Shown piece after piece: positions 6,131-6,771 of a DNA stretch of 6,771 bases. The stretch is from Clostridia bacterium (GTDB lineage Bacteria > Bacillota > Clostridia > Saccharofermentanales > UBA5734). Below the pieces are notes generated by a model. The model was given only the letters and a program-made list of their open reading frames with translations. It searched no databases and was not told the origin of the DNA. The number at the start of each line of letters is the position of its first letter. Positions within the stretch are counted from its first letter, which is position 1. A program made the position numbers and the translations under genes. The DNA lies in contig RZZF01000100.1 in assembly GCA_009929975.1 (NCBI GenBank), positions 1 through 6,771 of the forward strand, in the 5' to 3' direction.

Positions 6131-6771
6131 CCGGCCGTCCCGAGGCGGGTGTCACACCGCCGAACTGCTTGATCAGAGCCGCTGTTCCGTCCGATCTGCC
6201 AATGATCAGTGATCTGGAACAACGCTGTTTTTCTGATCCCTGGCACCCGGAGTCTCTGGCGCGGGACCTGTCCGGAAAGACGCCGGCCCATTATACAGTC
6301 GTTGTCCGGCATGATCGAATCATCGCGTTTGCCAGCTGGTGGAACATGGTTGACGCGGCTGAAATCACCCGGATCGCGGTGCTGCCGGATGATCGGGGCG
6401 GCGGAATCGCTTCAGCGCTGCTGAAACGGCTGATTGACGACGTCAGGGAACAGGCATTGCCGGAAATCCGTCTGGAGATGCGGCGCGGAAACCGGGCCGC
6501 CCGGGCTTTATATGAAAAAGCCGGGTTTGAGGCTGTCGCGGTTCGTACCGGTTATTACACGAATCCGGATGAAGATGCCATCATCATGCTTAAAAAACTG
6601 GCAGAAAACAGGAAATTTAAGATTTTATCTGATGTGATTGTTGAGTCTGATATGATTGAGCATATAATGGATACAATGAAGGATGAATATGTTTCGGATA
6701 TTACTCTTAATCTTAAAGTCTCTGAAGGCGAAACAGGGCTTATCAATGCTGATATTTCCCGGGTTGATGGC
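6127..6771 (+). CDS. rimI: RimI-type N-alpha-acetyltransferase (GNAT family), open at the right edge, with an unusual C-terminal extension
   Basis: RimI acetylates the N-terminal alanine of ribosomal protein S18, and some homologues have wider substrates. Residues 15 to about 158 are a complete GNAT domain: LIRAAVPSDL (15-24), CFSDPWHPESL (34-44) typical of RimI, the acetyl-CoA motif with RGGGIA (90-95), LEMRRGNRAARALYEKAGF (116-134) and RTGYYTNPDEDAIIML (140-155). The start overlaps the tsaB stop as ATGA. RimI normally stops at about 150 residues, but this frame stays open for 57 more codons to the window end, reaching 215. That tail is about 30% GC over 6601-6720, against about 67% in 6481-6540. 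Its residues are acidic and hydrophobic and I recognise no domain. It may be a real fusion, a recent junction with foreign DNA, or an assembly join. The acetyltransferase call is firm; the extension is not explained. Confidence 0.88.
   Translation, partial: MTGRPEAGVTPPNCLIRAAVPSDLPMISDLEQRCFSDPWHPESLARDLSGKTPAHYTVVVRHDRIIAFASWWNMVDAAEITRIAVLPDDRGGGIASALLKRLIDDVREQALPEIRLEMRRGNRAARALYEKAGFEAVAVRTGYYTNPDEDAIIMLKKLAENRKFKILSDVIVESDMIEHIMDTMKDEYVSDITLNLKVSEGETGLINADISRVDG

Noticed and set aside
6589..6600. A6 run in rimI as a programmed frameshift site
   Set aside because: It is not a canonical slippery heptamer in the reading frame, and I see no clear downstream stimulatory structure. A -1 shift would simply end the protein near 6620.
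6689..6771. Short plus-strand frame from ATG 6689 with AAGGA upstream
   Set aside because: It lies in another frame from the open RimI extension, is cut by the window edge after 27 codons, and its codon pattern is less gene-like.

Overview
The window looks like chromosomal DNA from a Gram-positive, low-to-mid-GC lineage (Bacillota, most likely Clostridia). The evidence is the L13 and S9 protein sequences, the strong AGGAGG-type ribosome binding sites, and near-consensus sigma-A promoters with 17-bp spacers. Base composition is fairly GC-rich by eye except in the last ~170 bases. I cannot name a genus.

Layout: bases 1-139 are non-coding or edge sequence with a long imperfect inverted repeat. 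Bases 140-3457 (minus strand) encode an intact 1105-residue SNF2-family ATPase with an N-terminal SWIM zinc finger. Bases 3458-3824 are a divergent intergenic region with back-to-back promoters (one for the SNF2 gene, one distal for the ribosomal operon), phased A-tracts, a near-perfect proximal promoter and a structured mRNA leader. Then, all on the plus strand: rplM (L13), rpsI (S9), a strong intrinsic terminator, tsaE, tsaB and a rimI-type acetyltransferase that runs off the right edge.

How the genes work together: rplM-rpsI is the classic two-gene ribosomal protein operon, and its leader has the position and fold style of an L13 autoregulatory leader. The last three genes form a translationally coupled set (7-bp and 4-bp overlaps). 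TsaE and TsaB are partners in tRNA N6-threonylcarbamoyladenosine (t6A) synthesis, and RimI is the N-terminal acetyltransferase commonly encoded beside them. The whole plus-strand block therefore serves translation. The SNF2 ATPase is divergently transcribed and has no evident functional link.

Nothing here is clearly a new biological system. The points most worth checking are the in-frame, AT-rich extension of RimI with no stop before the window end, the mutually exclusive hairpins in the rplM leader, the terminator between rpsI and tsaE with no visible promoter after it, and the inverted repeat at the left edge.
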